DNA of 64,000 nucleotides from Dasyornis broadbenti (Eukaryota > Chordata > Aves > Passeriformes > Dasyornithidae): positions 173,764 to 237,763 of the forward strand of contig VZRN01000647.1 of assembly GCA_013397935.1 (NCBI GenBank), written 5' to 3'. Each line of letters starts with the position of its first letter. Within the stretch, counting starts at the first letter, position 1. Under the pieces are notes generated by a model that made no database searches, was not told the origin of the DNA, and was given only the letters and a program-made list of their open reading frames with translations. Shown one piece after another: positions 37,901 to 52,100 of the stretch. A program made the position numbers and the translations under genes.

Positions 37901-38783
37901 ACAAATGGCAGGACTAAAATAGGGTCAGAAAGTTATACCTATTTTGGGGATTGAAAACTAGTGCTTTCCCCAAGCAAGAAAAAAAACCAAGTTGTTTCCA
38001 TAATCAAGTTAGCACCTGTTAAGTACCAGGCTCATCACACTGCATCTCTCTATTTATCAGGGGCCAGTCCACAAAAAGCAAAATGTCCTGGCAGGAGCCT
38101 GAGGCACACTTCAGTGAGTGTACAGGCATCAGCAAGAGGGCAGAACTTCAACTCCATGGCTTTCACTAAAGCCTCACACTGTGATGAAGACATACGGCAT
38201 GACAGGATCCCAATTAACTTTGGACAACAACTCTACCCGCCAGTTACTAACTAGGACGTCATTACATAGAAGGAAAAACAGATTTAAGTTATCTCAGGGT
38301 AGACATATAAAGGACATCCACAGCTGTGCTGGTAGGATACATTTTACTTCTGTTACTATGAATGGAGTGCCAAAGTCTAAAATCAGGTAAGATAAATCCT
38401 GTCTCTACTGACTCCATATGGGACTGGAAACCTACTGAAATACACTGGCAAAATCCTCTGAGAAGACAACATTATGATCACTCCTGGATCACATTCCTTT
38501 GGAACTGCTGGCTGCTTTCCTTTTCCAGTAATTTCTTGTGTTGCCAGGCTTATAAACTCATCCTTTAGCACCCCAAAACTAAGAAACCCCTTTGAGACTA
38601 GAAGGAAAGCAGAGGAAATACTAAAAGTGCAGCCCAAAACTTATATGAAGTGTTACAAATATTTCTCCTTGCTTTTTAGTCTTGAAGTCCAACATCGCCC
38701 CCCACTCAGGAAACCCCAACTCTGAAGTTGCTGACTCCCCCTACCCAAACCCCATTGAGGGAGAGAGTGGGCAGATTCCATAC

Positions 38784-38982
38784 CTTCAATGGGTTTGGGT
38801 ACAAAATGTGATGAGGGTTTGGTTTTTTTCACTCGGTTTCCCTTCATAATTTGACCTTCTTTATTGAGTCCCAGGAACCATGCTCGTCCGGATTCTTGCT
38901 GCCGGTACAGCGTGGAAGAATAAATAACGTAGTAGTTTTCAAAGACAGATTCTTTAAATTTGCACTCTGGTGTGAAAACATC
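38784..38982 (-). CDS. FGF12: FGF12 exon 4 (beta-trefoil core), partial CDS
   Basis: This 199-nt internal exon starts in phase 0 with GAT (Asp) and ends with one base (G) of a split Val codon. It encodes 66 residues, from DVFTPECKFKES to SSHFVPKPIE, which correspond to residues 77-142 of the 181-residue FGF12 B isoform. The ECKFKE...YY stretch fits the second half of the PROSITE HBGF/FGF signature (acidic or Asn/Ala, Cys, x, Phe/Leu/Met, x, Glu/Gln, six residues, Tyr). The basic segment MKGNRVKKTKP follows. The acceptor is TTACTGCAG|GATG and the donor GAAG|GTATGG, both read on the minus strand. Reading through the donor stays open for about 43 codons before a stop near 38653, so intron retention would give a novel tail. 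Skipping this exon would shift the frame because 199 is not a multiple of three. No substitution or frameshift damage is seen. Confidence 0.97.
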
Positions 38983-39019
38983 CTGCAGTAAGAGAGAGAG
39001 AGAGAAGAAGAAAAAGCAA
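38983..39019 (-). promoter_or_regulatory. Exon 4 splice acceptor with CT-repeat polypyrimidine tract
   Basis: On the minus strand the acceptor reads TTACTGCAG before exon 4. Its polypyrimidine tract is largely a (CT)7 run (38991-39004) preceded by CTTCTT and a T-run. It is a strong acceptor by consensus. The tract is a simple repeat, so its length may vary between individuals or species. Confidence 0.85.
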
Positions 39020-42000
39020 TGGAAGAATTAATCACTGATCTTCTAAGTTAAGCATCATTGAGTGATACACAATGGTCACGCATTGCAGTTAACAACAGAA
39101 AACAACAGGCATCAGCAATGCCAGCTCCCAGCAATAACAGCCATCTAGAAAACTCCTGGCTGAAAGGCAAGACTCTCCTTCTCTGGCAGAGCTGTGGTTC
39201 GCAAAACAGCTTACAGTGAACAGGCACGAAAAATGTGTAGGAAAAGTCAGAAATTTGCCAGGATTTAGACAGAAATACTAAATAAAAGAAGGAAAAAGAG
39301 AGCTGAGAAGCAGAAACAGCCTTGCTGTTCCCAATGTCTTCCTCTGGCTTTGCTCATACCTTCCCTGTCATGGGCAAATGTACAATGCTTGTTGTCTAAA
39401 ATACTGAGGTTTCTTCAAATTCTTATAGGCAAAGGGTAGTTTATTGAACCATTTAAGAGGACTCAAAGACATGGGAGTACAAAAGCAAGTAAACCATTTA
39501 ATTTCAAAAGCGACGTGAGGAAATGCTGGCACAAAGCCTGGAAATCTTTCAATGAAGAGAACGAAGTAATTTTGAAGATTTCTGGCACAAGTATTTATCC
39601 AGGAACTGAGACGGATTTCCACACCTGCGCTGGAGCAGAGTCCATACGGGTCTGTCCAGGACATCCCCTGAGCCTGTGACGGCTGTGGGAGTGACTGTGC
39701 CTTTGCCACTTGTGCTGGCTTTGCATGAAGTCTCCAGGATGAAACTAAACTCAGCTATGGACTAGTACTTGCTATGTCCCAGTAACTTTTCAAGATTTTC
39801 ACAACAGAGAAACATGAAACCTCTTTCAAAAGATCTGACTGGCCAGGGCATTCTGTGCCAGTGGGCTCCCAAAACTTCACTAGTCACATGTGGTTGTTAG
39901 TGCGTTGGGTTTTCTTTCCAGACTTTGATATTGAGCAGAAAACTTACCCTGGCCAAACAAATTCTCCCACTAGTTTTCTAAAAACTATCATTGCAAAGTA
40001 AGTTCAAGCCACAATGAAAATTCATTTTCTGAAGCAAAACTGTTTCAGCAAAAAAATCCCTTCTTACAGGTCCCAGACAAGTTATTTCTGAGCCCTGTAA
40101 AGGAAGGCAGATGCTGCTACAGGCAAGTGATGCTCCCTCCCAAACCTTTGCTACTCCCAAGTCTTTGGGATCTTCTCCAACCTTGCCAATAGAAAACTCA
40201 GGACCAACATCTGAGCAAATCATCTGGAGTAGTGCCACATACTTACTGCAGACCTTGATTAAGAGTGAACATTCTAAACATTCAGCAAGACTCAGGTATG
40301 TGTTCCCAAGTGATCTGGGGGTTATATAAAGTGTTGCTGGTGTGACAATAAATCCAGTGTGCAACAGACCTGCAGAGCCTGGCACGCTTGAAGATACAGA
40401 AGATAAAGCACAGCAGAAAGCACAGAGCTGTGCCACACACGTGAATTTTGCATCAATCACAGCACCACACAGATAAAAACATCATCAGCAAAATGGGCCA
40501 TTTTGCCCTATCTGAGAGAGTCCTTGCAGGAGAAATAAATAAGAGAGTGAAATGAGTTAAGAGAGATCTAGATCGACTTAGAACACTATAAAATGGTGTT
40601 TGAAGTAGCTTCCCAAAACAACAGTGTTTAATCGTTCCTTAAATCTGCCCTTTATCTCCAGGCTTTGTCTTGCCTGAGAAGGTGCAACTCACCTGGGAGC
40701 TGGGTTTGGAGTAGCTGCCTCTGAACTGCTGGCTCGGGGGCACTCCCTGGCACCAGACCCAGCCAGGCACCAGCTCTCAAACCAAACTGGACAACTCAAT
40801 CCCCTTTCCCATGCCTTCATTACCCCATCAATAAAACCTTATCAAGAAAATTCCCTTTAGGGGGCCTAAAAAGTTAGCAGGCTGTGAAAGATAGCTCCCA
40901 ACTTGACCTAAACACAGAACTAAGACTACTTTCAATGAAAAATAAATGTAAAAGCTGGTGCATTTTGAAAACGTAGTTTCACAAAGAAAATAAAAAATAT
41001 AGATTTTAATTTAAAGTTATTGGAAATTAAGTTTTCAGCTAAGTATGTTTTAAAATTACTGCAGTATAATATTTTATGACATGCAGCAGTAGTTCATAAA
41101 AGCAGATGCTATATTGCACATCCACTTGTACCAATAAATCAACAAAATTCTTACGTTATTTTAAAGCAAATGCATGTAAAGACATCAAAGTAATGAAGAT
41201 TTAAAAAATACAAAGAAAAGTGTATCGATTTCCTTTAAATGTATTACGTCCCCCACAAGCAAACAAAGCATCACATTGGTTTTGTGAGTTGATTGGTTGA
41301 TTCCTCATCCCCCATAATTCAGTTGAAACAGCACTTCAGGATATGAACCATGGCAACACTACTAAGAAACACCCCAGTTCTGTCCATTCAGCAGCTTAGA
41401 AAACCCACAGATTTGACAACTAAGTTCTAGTTAAATAATATTGGGGTTATCCACTATTATCCTTCTTCTTATGAACATCACCTCACCAGCAACAACTGTG
41501 CCATGTGGGGACAGACACACATGGGACACAGCTCATCCTGCCACCAAACTGACATGGCACAGGGTCCTCAAGGTCTGAGCAGCAGAAATCTCTGCAGACA
41601 CTACCACGTATGGACTTGACACAATGAGCAACAGGATGGAGAAAGACCAGAGAGGAGACAGGGCAGAGGAGCAGGACACAGGCCACTCTCCCAAGCACTG
41701 CTTGACGATATAGTGTTCTCTAAACCTCATTAACATGCAAACACTTATGTTTTTCTTCACTGGTCTCAGCGCCCCATGGCAAGCCTTCAGCTACACTGCA
41801 TCATTTAGTTTCATCACATGCCTTTTGCTGTTGCTTTTGGGGCTACCAATAAAAGAAGGCTATTGGGATGTTAATGGCAGAACCTCTCTACAAGCTTCAT
41901 TGTCAAAATTAATTGTGGCAATTATGCTGAAGCAGGTGGGAACTGCTATTTCAGTTGTCTTAGGCTGAGATGAGCTGGGAAGAAGACAGAAGTGCAGGTG

Positions 42001-43054
42001 AGCATAACAGGCTTCACACTAACAAAGCAGTTTGTTTCAGTCACTGCTGCACAGACAGAAATCTGAGACAACAGAAAGTATGTTTGAAAAATCACTGATC
42101 TATTGACCAGACCTCTGGGGCATGCAAGATTTAATTTTTTTATCTGTTTGGCTTTGATTATAAGAGAAATTCACTCCTGATGAAATGAGCTAGATGAGCA
42201 GACCTGGAGTCCAATACTTTCTCTTCATCTCAGATAAAGAGTGGGTAAACACAACAAAAGGATCCTCAGGCTGTGCCCCCACGTGCTTCTGATGGGACAT
42301 AAGGACATCCTGCCCAGAGGTAACTCTGTGGTAAAGCCCTGGGGTCATGAACACCAACTTCACTTCCTCACTTGCTGCAGGCACCTTTAGAAACAGACTT
42401 ATATTGAGTCCCACTCAATTATTTTTCCAACTGTCTCCTTGATTGAAAAGGAATGACCAGGTACAAGACTGTGAGAGGACAGATGGCTTCTATTTTTTCA
42501 TCACCAGTCTTTTTTCAGTCTTCAAACAAAGAAATAAACTGTGACTCTATTTTCTGCATGAAGTCCACAGACGGCCCCTGTCAGGACTGTCATGAACTCA
42601 ACTCACTCAGAAAGCCCACCAGTTCTTCCCATTAAAGAGTATGCTTGTGATTCATAGAAAAAAGAGTTCTCTAACTTAACTCAGTGTGAAATATGTATCT
42701 TTGACTGAATTATTTTTGCATACAAAGTAAATAAATACATTTATTTGTTTACCATTTGGAGAACCAGAGCCTGAGGTATTTTGTCAAGTGTCTGCAGATA
42801 TTATTGAAAGCGGCTTGGAAAAGCAGTCCTTTTTTTAATTGTTAAACTAAAAACCTGAATGAAATATTTGTAGAAGAAATGTTAGCAATTTACATGCAAA
42901 ATGATTAGCATCTGCTTACAACTTGTTTTTTGCATCTCAATCCAATCCCTTGAACAAAAGGCAATTCTGGTAAGAAGAGTAATTAGATTTGCTTTGAAAA
43001 AACAAACATAGGTCTGGTTTGTTCTAACTGTAGTTTTATTGGAAATTTCAGTGT

Positions 43055-43081
43055 AAAAAAAAAAACCAAAAAACAAAAAAA
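43055..43081 (+). repeat. A-rich tract
   Basis: Eleven A bases, then CC, A6, C and A7, followed by a C-run. Simple sequence in FGF12 intron 3. Confidence 0.9.
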
Positions 43082-46000
43082 CCCCCAAACCTACACAGTA
43101 GCTATCACATAGAAAATAAGGGAGATCACATTCAATGACACTTGGAATCAAAAGGAGCTAAATGGATGCAGCTGCCATTGGGGGAGATTCAGTGTGTCAC
43201 ACCTTCTCAGGGAGGGCATAAGGTACCACAGATTGCCCCAAACGTTATTTCTGGTTTAAAAAACCAAGATGTTTCATTTATCCTTGATCCCAGTAGTGCC
43301 TCCTGCCATCTGTAGGTGGAAATACGGACGTGACTTTCAGGCACGAGTCAACCTCTGCATCACTTGAGCCACTTTGGTTCTTCAGGGAGATATTGGGAAT
43401 ATCTGGGCCCATCTATCCCTCATAACAGCACAGACTGGCAGTGTTTTCTGAGAGGGCAGATTTTTTTTCTAATACACTTCAGCTTTCACCTGGCCTGGTC
43501 TCATAGATCCAACCTACCCTCTCTGAACACAGTAAGTTTGACTGGACTCTCCTCTGCACTTCTGTAAAACTGCAGAAGTTCCACAGATGTCGGTGTAGAG
43601 GCACTGCTATCAAACTGGAGACAAAGCTTCGGGGCATTCAGCAATGCACTGACACCCTTGGAGATCTCAGCTGCTTCAAAAAATGCCAACCCAACAGTGC
43701 TGTAAATCCTGGTGCAGTCACAGTGCTGCCAGGGCAGTAGACAGCCCTGGTGCTGCTCGAGAAAACAGTGCCAGCCCTTGACATACCAGCTTGGGAGCAT
43801 CCCTGCCACTGAACATCCTTAGCCAGGAGGTGAGAAAAAAAGGGTCCCCAGCAAGCAATAGTACGGTGCTTCTGGGTTCTGATCACAAGAGCCAGCAATC
43901 TGCTCCCCAGAAGCCCCTGGTGTCCTCAGATCATGGCAGAAATGGTGACAGGTCTCCATGTGTAATGCTCAGGGAAAGCCAGCAGAAAACTGTCACTGCC
44001 TGCTGTTGTATTCAAACCCAGCTGCTCACTCAGCGTCCCCCCAGACTGGGCAGCTTTGTTCATATTGCTCACCATTTCCCTACAAACATTCTAAAAATTG
44101 CCAGATAAATAAAGATCTCTTCTTTTTTTTTCCCCAAGATCTCCTTTTATTATAACCCAAAGGAGAACAGCAAATACACACATCCACAAGCAAACCTAAT
44201 GACTTAATAAATTTAGTCACTGAAACTAGCAGCAATAAAAGAAAAAAACCCATTCTGCAAGTAGTTTGTGCCAGAGTTTAGAAAAGGGATGTTAATTACG
44301 AGTGTTGAAACATCTAACTAACACACTCCCAGAGTAACAGTTTTCCTTTGTTTACAGAACTTATGGGTTTCTCCTTTACGTTCTGCACAATTACGGAGCC
44401 AGATCTTCAGATGGGATAAAAGTACTAAACTGCACCAAAGTCTTTGGCATGGCAAGGCTTCCCTCCCAGAGAATTTGGCTCAGGTTACTTACTGATGTTA
44501 GTGTTAATACTTAAGAGCTCATCAACTCATTTAAAACATATTAAGTAGGAATCATAGATATCAGCACAGCTATCACCAGTGGCATTTCACTGTTGTTGCA
44601 GAGGCAAAGCATGGAAGGATTGGATTGTGTTCACTTGTCTGTATAAGCACTGTTCCACCCCAGGGAAAAGGATGGCATTATAGAAGAGCATCTGTTTATG
44701 GTGCTCTTTCCCCAGTAAAGCCCATTCTACATTCCCCACTGACCTCACCTAGGGCAGTGTTTCATTAACACTTCTCTGATGCCAACAGCACTCAGAAATT
44801 CAGCATTGAAATCAATATGGATATGCAAGACACTGGATTCTTGAAAACATTTGGGCTTCCAGATGAAATGCAAATGCCCAACTCCCATCTAAACCCATGA
44901 AAGCTCAGAGACCATGTCTTTGAATATCTGAGAATTTGTCACCACAAATCTCATACCACAGCACTCATTCCTGGTGTACTCTTATTCCCAGGACAGGTCT
45001 GTAACCACGGAGATTCCATTTGCAGGGTAAGACCTGTGCAGACCTCAGCAGCACTGCCACAGGCAGAGAGGCCTTGCACAGAGTCTGGTACAGTTTGATG
45101 CCCACCTGCCTCAGTGCAGCTTCTCTCTTGACCTAGGGTTGCATCTGTCTGGAAATGCTTTTAAATAGTTGTAGCTGAGCTCTCTCTTGGCATGTGATCA
45201 AGAACCACAAATGTGCATCCAAACTTTACATCTCATCACATCTTTGTCCAGATGGCAGGTGATATTCTACTCTTCACACTCCACTCTTCCTCCCCCTTCT
45301 AGCTCCATAAGAGATTGGTGACAAGTCTTCTTGGTGGCCTTTTATAAGTAGGAGAGAGCAGATACATTTTAAAATAACAAGCTGCTACATGCGAGTGTAC
45401 AGCCCTGCTGCAGAGTAGAGATTCACTTGATGAGGCAATATGGTATCTGAAAGCATTCTGACTCTGCCTGGACCATCTGTGGGCTGGAGGGAGCACGTTT
45501 TCAAATAAATCATCATCCATGCTAGTCTGTTCTCCAGCTCTGGGAACTGGGAAGCAGCATTAGCAAGTCACCTAACTTACTGCCTCTGAAAATTTAACTA
45601 GAGAGCTATCTGCCCTCACTTTTGTGGGAAGTCTCTGTGCTCAAGGTAAATAATTGTTCCATTAGCTTCCCTTTAAAATGCCCATGCAAGAGGTGAAGTG
45701 CAGATCTGCTAAGTCTTGTGAGCTGACCAAATATTCCTAGACAGGCAAAAAAACCCAAGTGCTGGACAAGCCTCTGTAATTAGGCTGCAGATCTTTATAT
45801 GCGGGAAAAGGTTGTCCTAAAGCACCTTTTGATGTTCAAGGACTGATTAAATTATTCACGTCACCACCACTGAGGAATGCTGGAGACAGAGGTGTGATTG
45901 CAGTATGGACATGGCCAAGGTGTCCTGCAGCAGCAAGGGCATCTGCCCAGCACATAGCAGAGTATTGACCAAAACTCGTGGTAGGTGCTGCAAGACACTG

Positions 46001-47020
46001 AGCTCTGTTCCACCCCAGATAACCACTGACCTCATATCACAGTAAGCCCATACAGATCCACACAAGCCATGCTCTGCCTTTGGCTACAAAGCAGATTAGT
46101 TTTTCGCATCCTAATCCAGACCTGTCCATCCCACCACAGCTCAGTATTGTGCATTTTTGCTTTCAGCTCTTGGCCTGTCCACCATGCAGGCACATTTTTA
46201 CCAAGTACTTCATAAAGTGCCCAGATTGACTGCATTGGCCTTTGGTGAGCTGCTCATGGAATCCTCACAGGAACACAGCTTTCAGCTTAATGATTGCTGA
46301 CAAGAACGTAACTGGAGATGACTCTTCCAGCCAGGCTGCTCACTTCCATACCTCCCTGGAGAGCCTGGGGGGGCTGGATGAGACAACAGGCTCTGTCACT
46401 AAGATCTGGGTACCAATGACTGCACAGCTCCATGTGCAGTGCCACCTGCACAAGCCAGCACATCAAGCTGCTCACTCATGTGGGCAACACTGAACAAGTC
46501 ATATATTTTACCCTTTGCTTCACATTTTCTTAATGATGGACCCCAAATTCAAATTCATGGTTGGATGGAGCAAATTTTCATCCCTTCTTTTTAAAATATA
46601 AGGTATATTTGGAATTTACTCCATTGCTTTGGTTTTTAATTTTGGATCTTACGTCAAGCGGGAATTTTAATGCCTCTTAAAATTTGGGCTGCTATGAACT
46701 AGAGTAGTGATCACAGCACAGCTCACTCACGTGGCACTTGGCCCATTCAGTGCAGCACTGCTCTTCTAGGAAAACAACTGTTTCCCACAAAAGGGATTTT
46801 TCCTGACACCACTGTCTCTGATATTGGATTCCTGGCAGCCTGGGGATCTGGTGAAACCCCAGGATAATTTCTAACCTGGGAATCCCAACTCATCTATTGT
46901 CTTCTCCGCATTCTATTTTCCTCACAAAGTGTCTGAAATTGCTAACAATATTATCAACTCTGCTTACTCCAAAACAGCAGCCAGAAATACATCTTTGTGT
47001 TCAGGCATAATGATCATGAG

Positions 47021-47048
47021 ACAAGATGGGACAAGATGGGACAAGATG
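47021..47048 (+). repeat. 10-bp unit in three tandem copies
   Basis: ACAAGATGGG occurs twice and is followed by ACAAGATG. The copies are identical, so the duplication is probably young. Confidence 0.93.
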
Positions 47049-49170
47049 AAGATATGTTACTTGCATATAAGAAAAACAGATTTCCTAAATCAGTATCATA
47101 CTGCCTCATCTGCTAAAGCCTGAAATAACTATGGAGAAAAATAATAATATAAGAACCCTAGAAACAGAGCCAGATGGGATACTCTGAATCTCTGATCTCT
47201 CTTGTTTCTTGGCATCAATCTGAGTCTGAGCACAGGGCAGAATAAATTGATTTGTTGCCTTTGGCTACTTTTGTGATCCTGCTGTTTTTATTATTGTTGA
47301 TAATAATTACAATGTATAAACTAAAATAACGGTTATGCATTTATAAACATAAGATTATTTTCTTCGCATAGTCAAAAGAAACCTTTTAGTGGAAAATAAG
47401 CAGTCAATATTGGGTTTCTCATGTTATTATTTATATGAAAATCATCCTCAAAGACTCAAACCAGAGTATAAATGCCTTGGACATTTAATAAAATGCCCTC
47501 ACAATGACAGGAGAACAGGGTAGATCTCTTCATTCCTACATTTTTGTGCTGAGGTCCTGAGCACTGAAAGACCAGCTGGCTTGCTGGGTGTTCTGCAGAC
47601 AGGTGTCAGAGTGTGTGGAGAAACAAATTTCAACCAAGTTCTAGCTCAGTTTCTTAGGCAAACACCCCCTCTTTCTGACATAAATGAAATAACGCAATCA
47701 TAACAATGTCAGAGAGAATGAGCGAATGAGCCCTAGCCCTTGCAAAGAAAAGTCTTACAAGTGTTTTATGGTTTTTAACATACAGAAAAAACGGTCCCAT
47801 TCTCACCCAAAGGTACAGACTGCACAGAGTGCAGGTCTGAAGGGAGAAAATGGCTTCAGCCCAATTTTCTGTGTAGTTCATTTTTCCTGTGTAGTTCACG
47901 GTCATGTGAGCGGAAGATAAGAGGACTTGCCAAGGAGCTCACCAGGCCTATTACAGCCCTGAGCTGCTGATGTGCTGATAGCCTCTCTGCTTTGGTTCTG
48001 AAACTCAAACTGTGAGATTCAGTGGAAACACACCCTATCTTTCTTAATGCTGAAAAGATCTCTCCTGCATTAAACTGATTTCAGAGTTATCATGACCAGA
48101 GCTGGAAATTCAATTTCTTTGCTGTTGAAACGTCCACTTCAAAAACGAATGGTGCTAGATTATTAATATTTTGACAGTTTACTGACAGATTGTCTAAAAC
48201 TGGGCAATTAACAGCAAGTCCTATGGTCTAAAGCATCAGCTGAGGTTGGGGTGAGCTGCTGTTGGACAGGCAAGTTCTTACAACCAAGATGAAATGTTAT
48301 GAAGTGTGACAATTTATGTGGCTTTTCCCTCCCCCCTGTACATGCTGCTGCAGTGCCCACACAGTGAGAAGGAAAGGTTCACAGAATATTCCTGGGAGGA
48401 GGCCAGCTCTGCTGCCCAGTAGGAGAGCCAAAGGGAACTCTCTGACATCTGTGCCTCAAAGCCTGGGTCCTAGCTATGTTTCTGCTGACAAAGCCAGCAA
48501 AACACGTTCATGGTGGTCCCTTAGTATCTGCCAGGGTGACACTCAGGTGACACTTCACACCCCTCTGCTCATTCTCCCAACCCCCAGTGAAGGCAGATAG
48601 GTGCTATAAAGGAACACCATGGAGGGTGTGCAAGCACATTTCTGTTGCTTTTAGACCTTTATTCACTGGCTTTCTGAGAATTAAGAAAATCAACCAACTC
48701 TTCTGTGACAGAATTTCCATCCACATATAGACCACTATACCTCTGCATAGCTTGAATGAGCTGATAAATTTCACAGCCCAAAACAACTTCACAGACAAGA
48801 CCGGGCTTATTTATACCTTGAATGGAATTCCATGATATATATGTGCTGACAACCTGACTCATTCTTTTTCTGTTAGTTTCCTTTTGATGTGAAATAACTC
48901 GTGGACAATGCACAAACATTTTGAATGGACCCAAACTCTGCTACAGCTCAGATCTGACTGTTCCAGTGTATGCAGCCAGCTGACCCATCGTAGCTGATGC
49001 TTTGCTTCCCAGGAATCAGACAGATCAAGTGTATCATCAGGGATTTTGCAGCAGTGGCTACAGTGAAATTTTTCACTCTGTTGCACACTTGTAGAGAACA
49101 CAGATTAGCTTTGGCATCTGATCCTGTTCAGAGGCCAACTAATGATTTCAACTTCCAAACCAAGATAATA

Positions 49171-49194
49171 TAGTCACTCTAGAGAGAGTGACTA
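49171..49194. repeat. Inverted repeat, 10-bp arms and 4-nt loop
   Basis: TAGTCACTCT, then AGAG, then AGAGTGACTA. Perfect arms within FGF12 intron 3. Too short for a miRNA precursor. Confidence 0.93.
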
Positions 49195-52100
49195 ACTCTA
49201 TTTGGCACAATGCACAGTAAAGCAGGAGACCATTTTATTGTAGGACTACTACACAGAAATCTGTGCAATTGTCTTTAAATTATATGATCCAAAATCAACA
49301 GAGCAATCCAGAGTTAAAAATTACTGCTTCCTCTTTGTAGCTTCTTATTGCAGCATGCAGGCCCAGTGAGATCCAGGGTTTACAATTAGATCTGAAGGCA
49401 TCTGATTATTTTTTACTGTGTTTATTACCCTGCAGCACCAAACGCCTAGAGGGAAACTGTTGGTGGCAAGGGCTGGCTGCTGGCGCTGCAGACATTTCAG
49501 GATGGGGACAGTCTGGTCTAGCTGCCGCCTGGTCCCATGGTCTGATTATCTACTACTTTAGGGGCACTCCTGAAGAGCACCCTTCAGTTTAGTCTCACCC
49601 AAAAGTGAAGCTAGTTTGCACAGCCTGAACCATTCTGTGGTGCAAACCAAAGAGCTGCATGTGAAGGTGACTGGAGGGATTTTTCCAAAAGTGCAGTCCT
49701 TGTCTGAAGTAAAGCACTAACCCCAGATATAGCTGGGATACTTGGCTTACTTCAGTGGGGTATAATAAAGTAGGCACGTGATGATGTGAAATGTCAGTGT
49801 TCTTAAAATGAGCCGAGGGCCCTCTATGCCCTGTGGAAAACATGGATGTGAGCAGCAGGCTGTAACCTGGGTGGGGACTGTACACAAGGTCCTTTTCTGT
49901 CATGTGGACTTTACACTTCAGCTTGTTCCTTTATGATCTCAAATAGCTCAGCCACACTGGATGTAGTAACATAAACCCTTTCCAAAAGCACTTACCACCA
50001 ATATCCACAAACAGCTACACTGGCCACATAACAACAAAATAGTTACTAAGCCTGCCTATTTGAACTCTGTATCTGCCTTGCAGAAAGCCTTCAGTTTACT
50101 ACACATCACAGCTGGATTCTTCAGAGGTATGAAAATATTTTCCTTAGCATGATAAATTTTAAAGAAATCTTATATGTTCCAGCAAACACACTGAGGGAGA
50201 AGGAAATCCCAAAGCTGTCCTGACTATATCACTGAAGAAGAAACATGTCATTCCTGCTTTCTTTTGGGCTATTACAGAACTGGGGGAGGAAAAAAGGCCC
50301 CACTGAACCAAAAAAGCCCCACAAAAGAGAAACCATTTGTTCATAGGCAAACAGTCCTTTCTTACCACCCGCAATATTTCATAGTTTCCATCTGTTTTCA
50401 TTGGTGCGAAGTCCTGAGTCATTAGTGCAGCAACATGAGCAGAACTGGATCCTCTAAGAATCATTAAAGCTGGACTAAACATTCTGTTCTAGGAATAAAC
50501 ACTGACTTATGAATGTTTGTATTAAAATTGGTATGATCACTTCCATAACAATGGAGATGAAGGACAAGATGAGAAGTCCTGTGGAAACATAATTTCTGGT
50601 GCTGGGAGGAAAACCCACAAGGATAACCTGTGTCAAAGTGTCTGATTTAGCTCAACCAAAGCAGGGACTTCATGCAAGCAGAATGATTTGGCAAAACTGT
50701 GATGATGTATTCATACTAATGGACCTGAGCAATCACTTCTGCCCCCACAATCTATGGCATTGGGGTCAGCAACTGGCATGGTGTCCCAGCCTATCCAAAT
50801 CTGTCACACAGGGGACTCCACACAAACGGTGTAGCCATGAATGACTGTCACCGTATTTAACAACACGAAATCATCTGGAAGGTGAAAACCTGTGAAGCAA
50901 AAATTCAATCAGGCAAGTGGCAGAATGGTAATCAAATCACTAGATTTTATTTACTAATTCTACACTACTGCATCTCAACTGACCTAACCAAAGCATATTA
51001 GCAAACTGCTAATTCACAGAGAAATACATGCAACTGCACTTAGAGGAACACACAGAAATTAAGAGCACCATGGGGATCATTTTGCTTAGAAGAGGGCAGT
51101 AAAAAATACGAGGCAAGTGACGCACCAAAGAAAAATAAAGACAGTTGTGGGATTTTGATTTTTCAGCTGGTCATTAAAAAAATAAACTTTCAACTGACAA
51201 GGATGCTTTAAAAAGTCTGCTTCCTAAATTTAACTTTGATATTGAAAAGCACTGGGTTTTGTTCTTTTGTCTTTTTCGTTAGCATATATTTGATAAAAAA
51301 ACCAAGGCATGACAATCCTGGCACTACACATTTTCAAAAGCTATTCTTTAGCTCCAGCCTCTTCAGAGGGTGCAGATAACATTTGCATGGATACAAAGCC
51401 CTTGCAGAAAGAAAGTTCCTTAAGGGCAGAGCTGGCTGTAGGGTTTAATATGGTAGGAACTGAGATTCAAAATCAGCAGCATTCACATTAATAGCCTTTA
51501 AATTATTTATTCATATCAGGCTCTGGAAAGCAGTAGAAAGACTAGGTTGTTCTGAAGAGCTCAACTCTCATAAACCTTGTTGCATGACTTTCAGTTACTG
51601 TTCTGAGGAACATACATTCATTATTACAAGTCTTGGCATACATTAATGCCTTTGGTTCCTTCTTTCCCTGATTTTGTGAATAGGGAGAAAAGTCTGTGCA
51701 CCAAGTGATGTCCATATCCAGGAAGCAGCTGCCATGGTGCAGCACTGTCCATGCTCCAATGCAGCAGGACAGAGAGGGTGCAGTGTGAAGAGGCTCCCTG
51801 AATTGTTTGATTCTGTCCTTGCTACATCGCAACAGTTCTCAACAAAGCTCCATCTATAGTCCTCTGATTTCCTTCCCCCACAAATTCCAAAAGTATCCAA
51901 AAAGTACTACAAAATTGTTTTGGAAGACATCTGCTTCAACAGTTGTCACTTTCTGCTTTCCAGCCAAAATCTAGCCCAAAGTGCCTTACAGACACAGGCA
52001 TCAGGTGCAGGGGTCTCGAGGGACTGCTATGAAAAGGCTCTGTCAGGAACACAAGAAGGCTCTTCAAATGATCCAGGTGCCTGCACCCCTCCAGCCAACT

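Noticed and set aside
38844..39035. 63-codon minus-strand frame overlapping exon 4
   Set aside because: It is the wrong frame of exon 4 continued into the intron. The correct frame is fixed by the FGF match and the splice phase.
39978..40460. 160-codon minus-strand frame just upstream of exon 4
   Set aside because: Same strand as FGF12, but the product does not resemble exon 3, exon 2 or any FHF first exon, and it is not bounded by suitable splice sites.
45560..45600. MIR-like AGCAAGTCACCTAACTTACT motif
   Set aside because: Only one short block aligns with the MIR core, with no supporting flanks.
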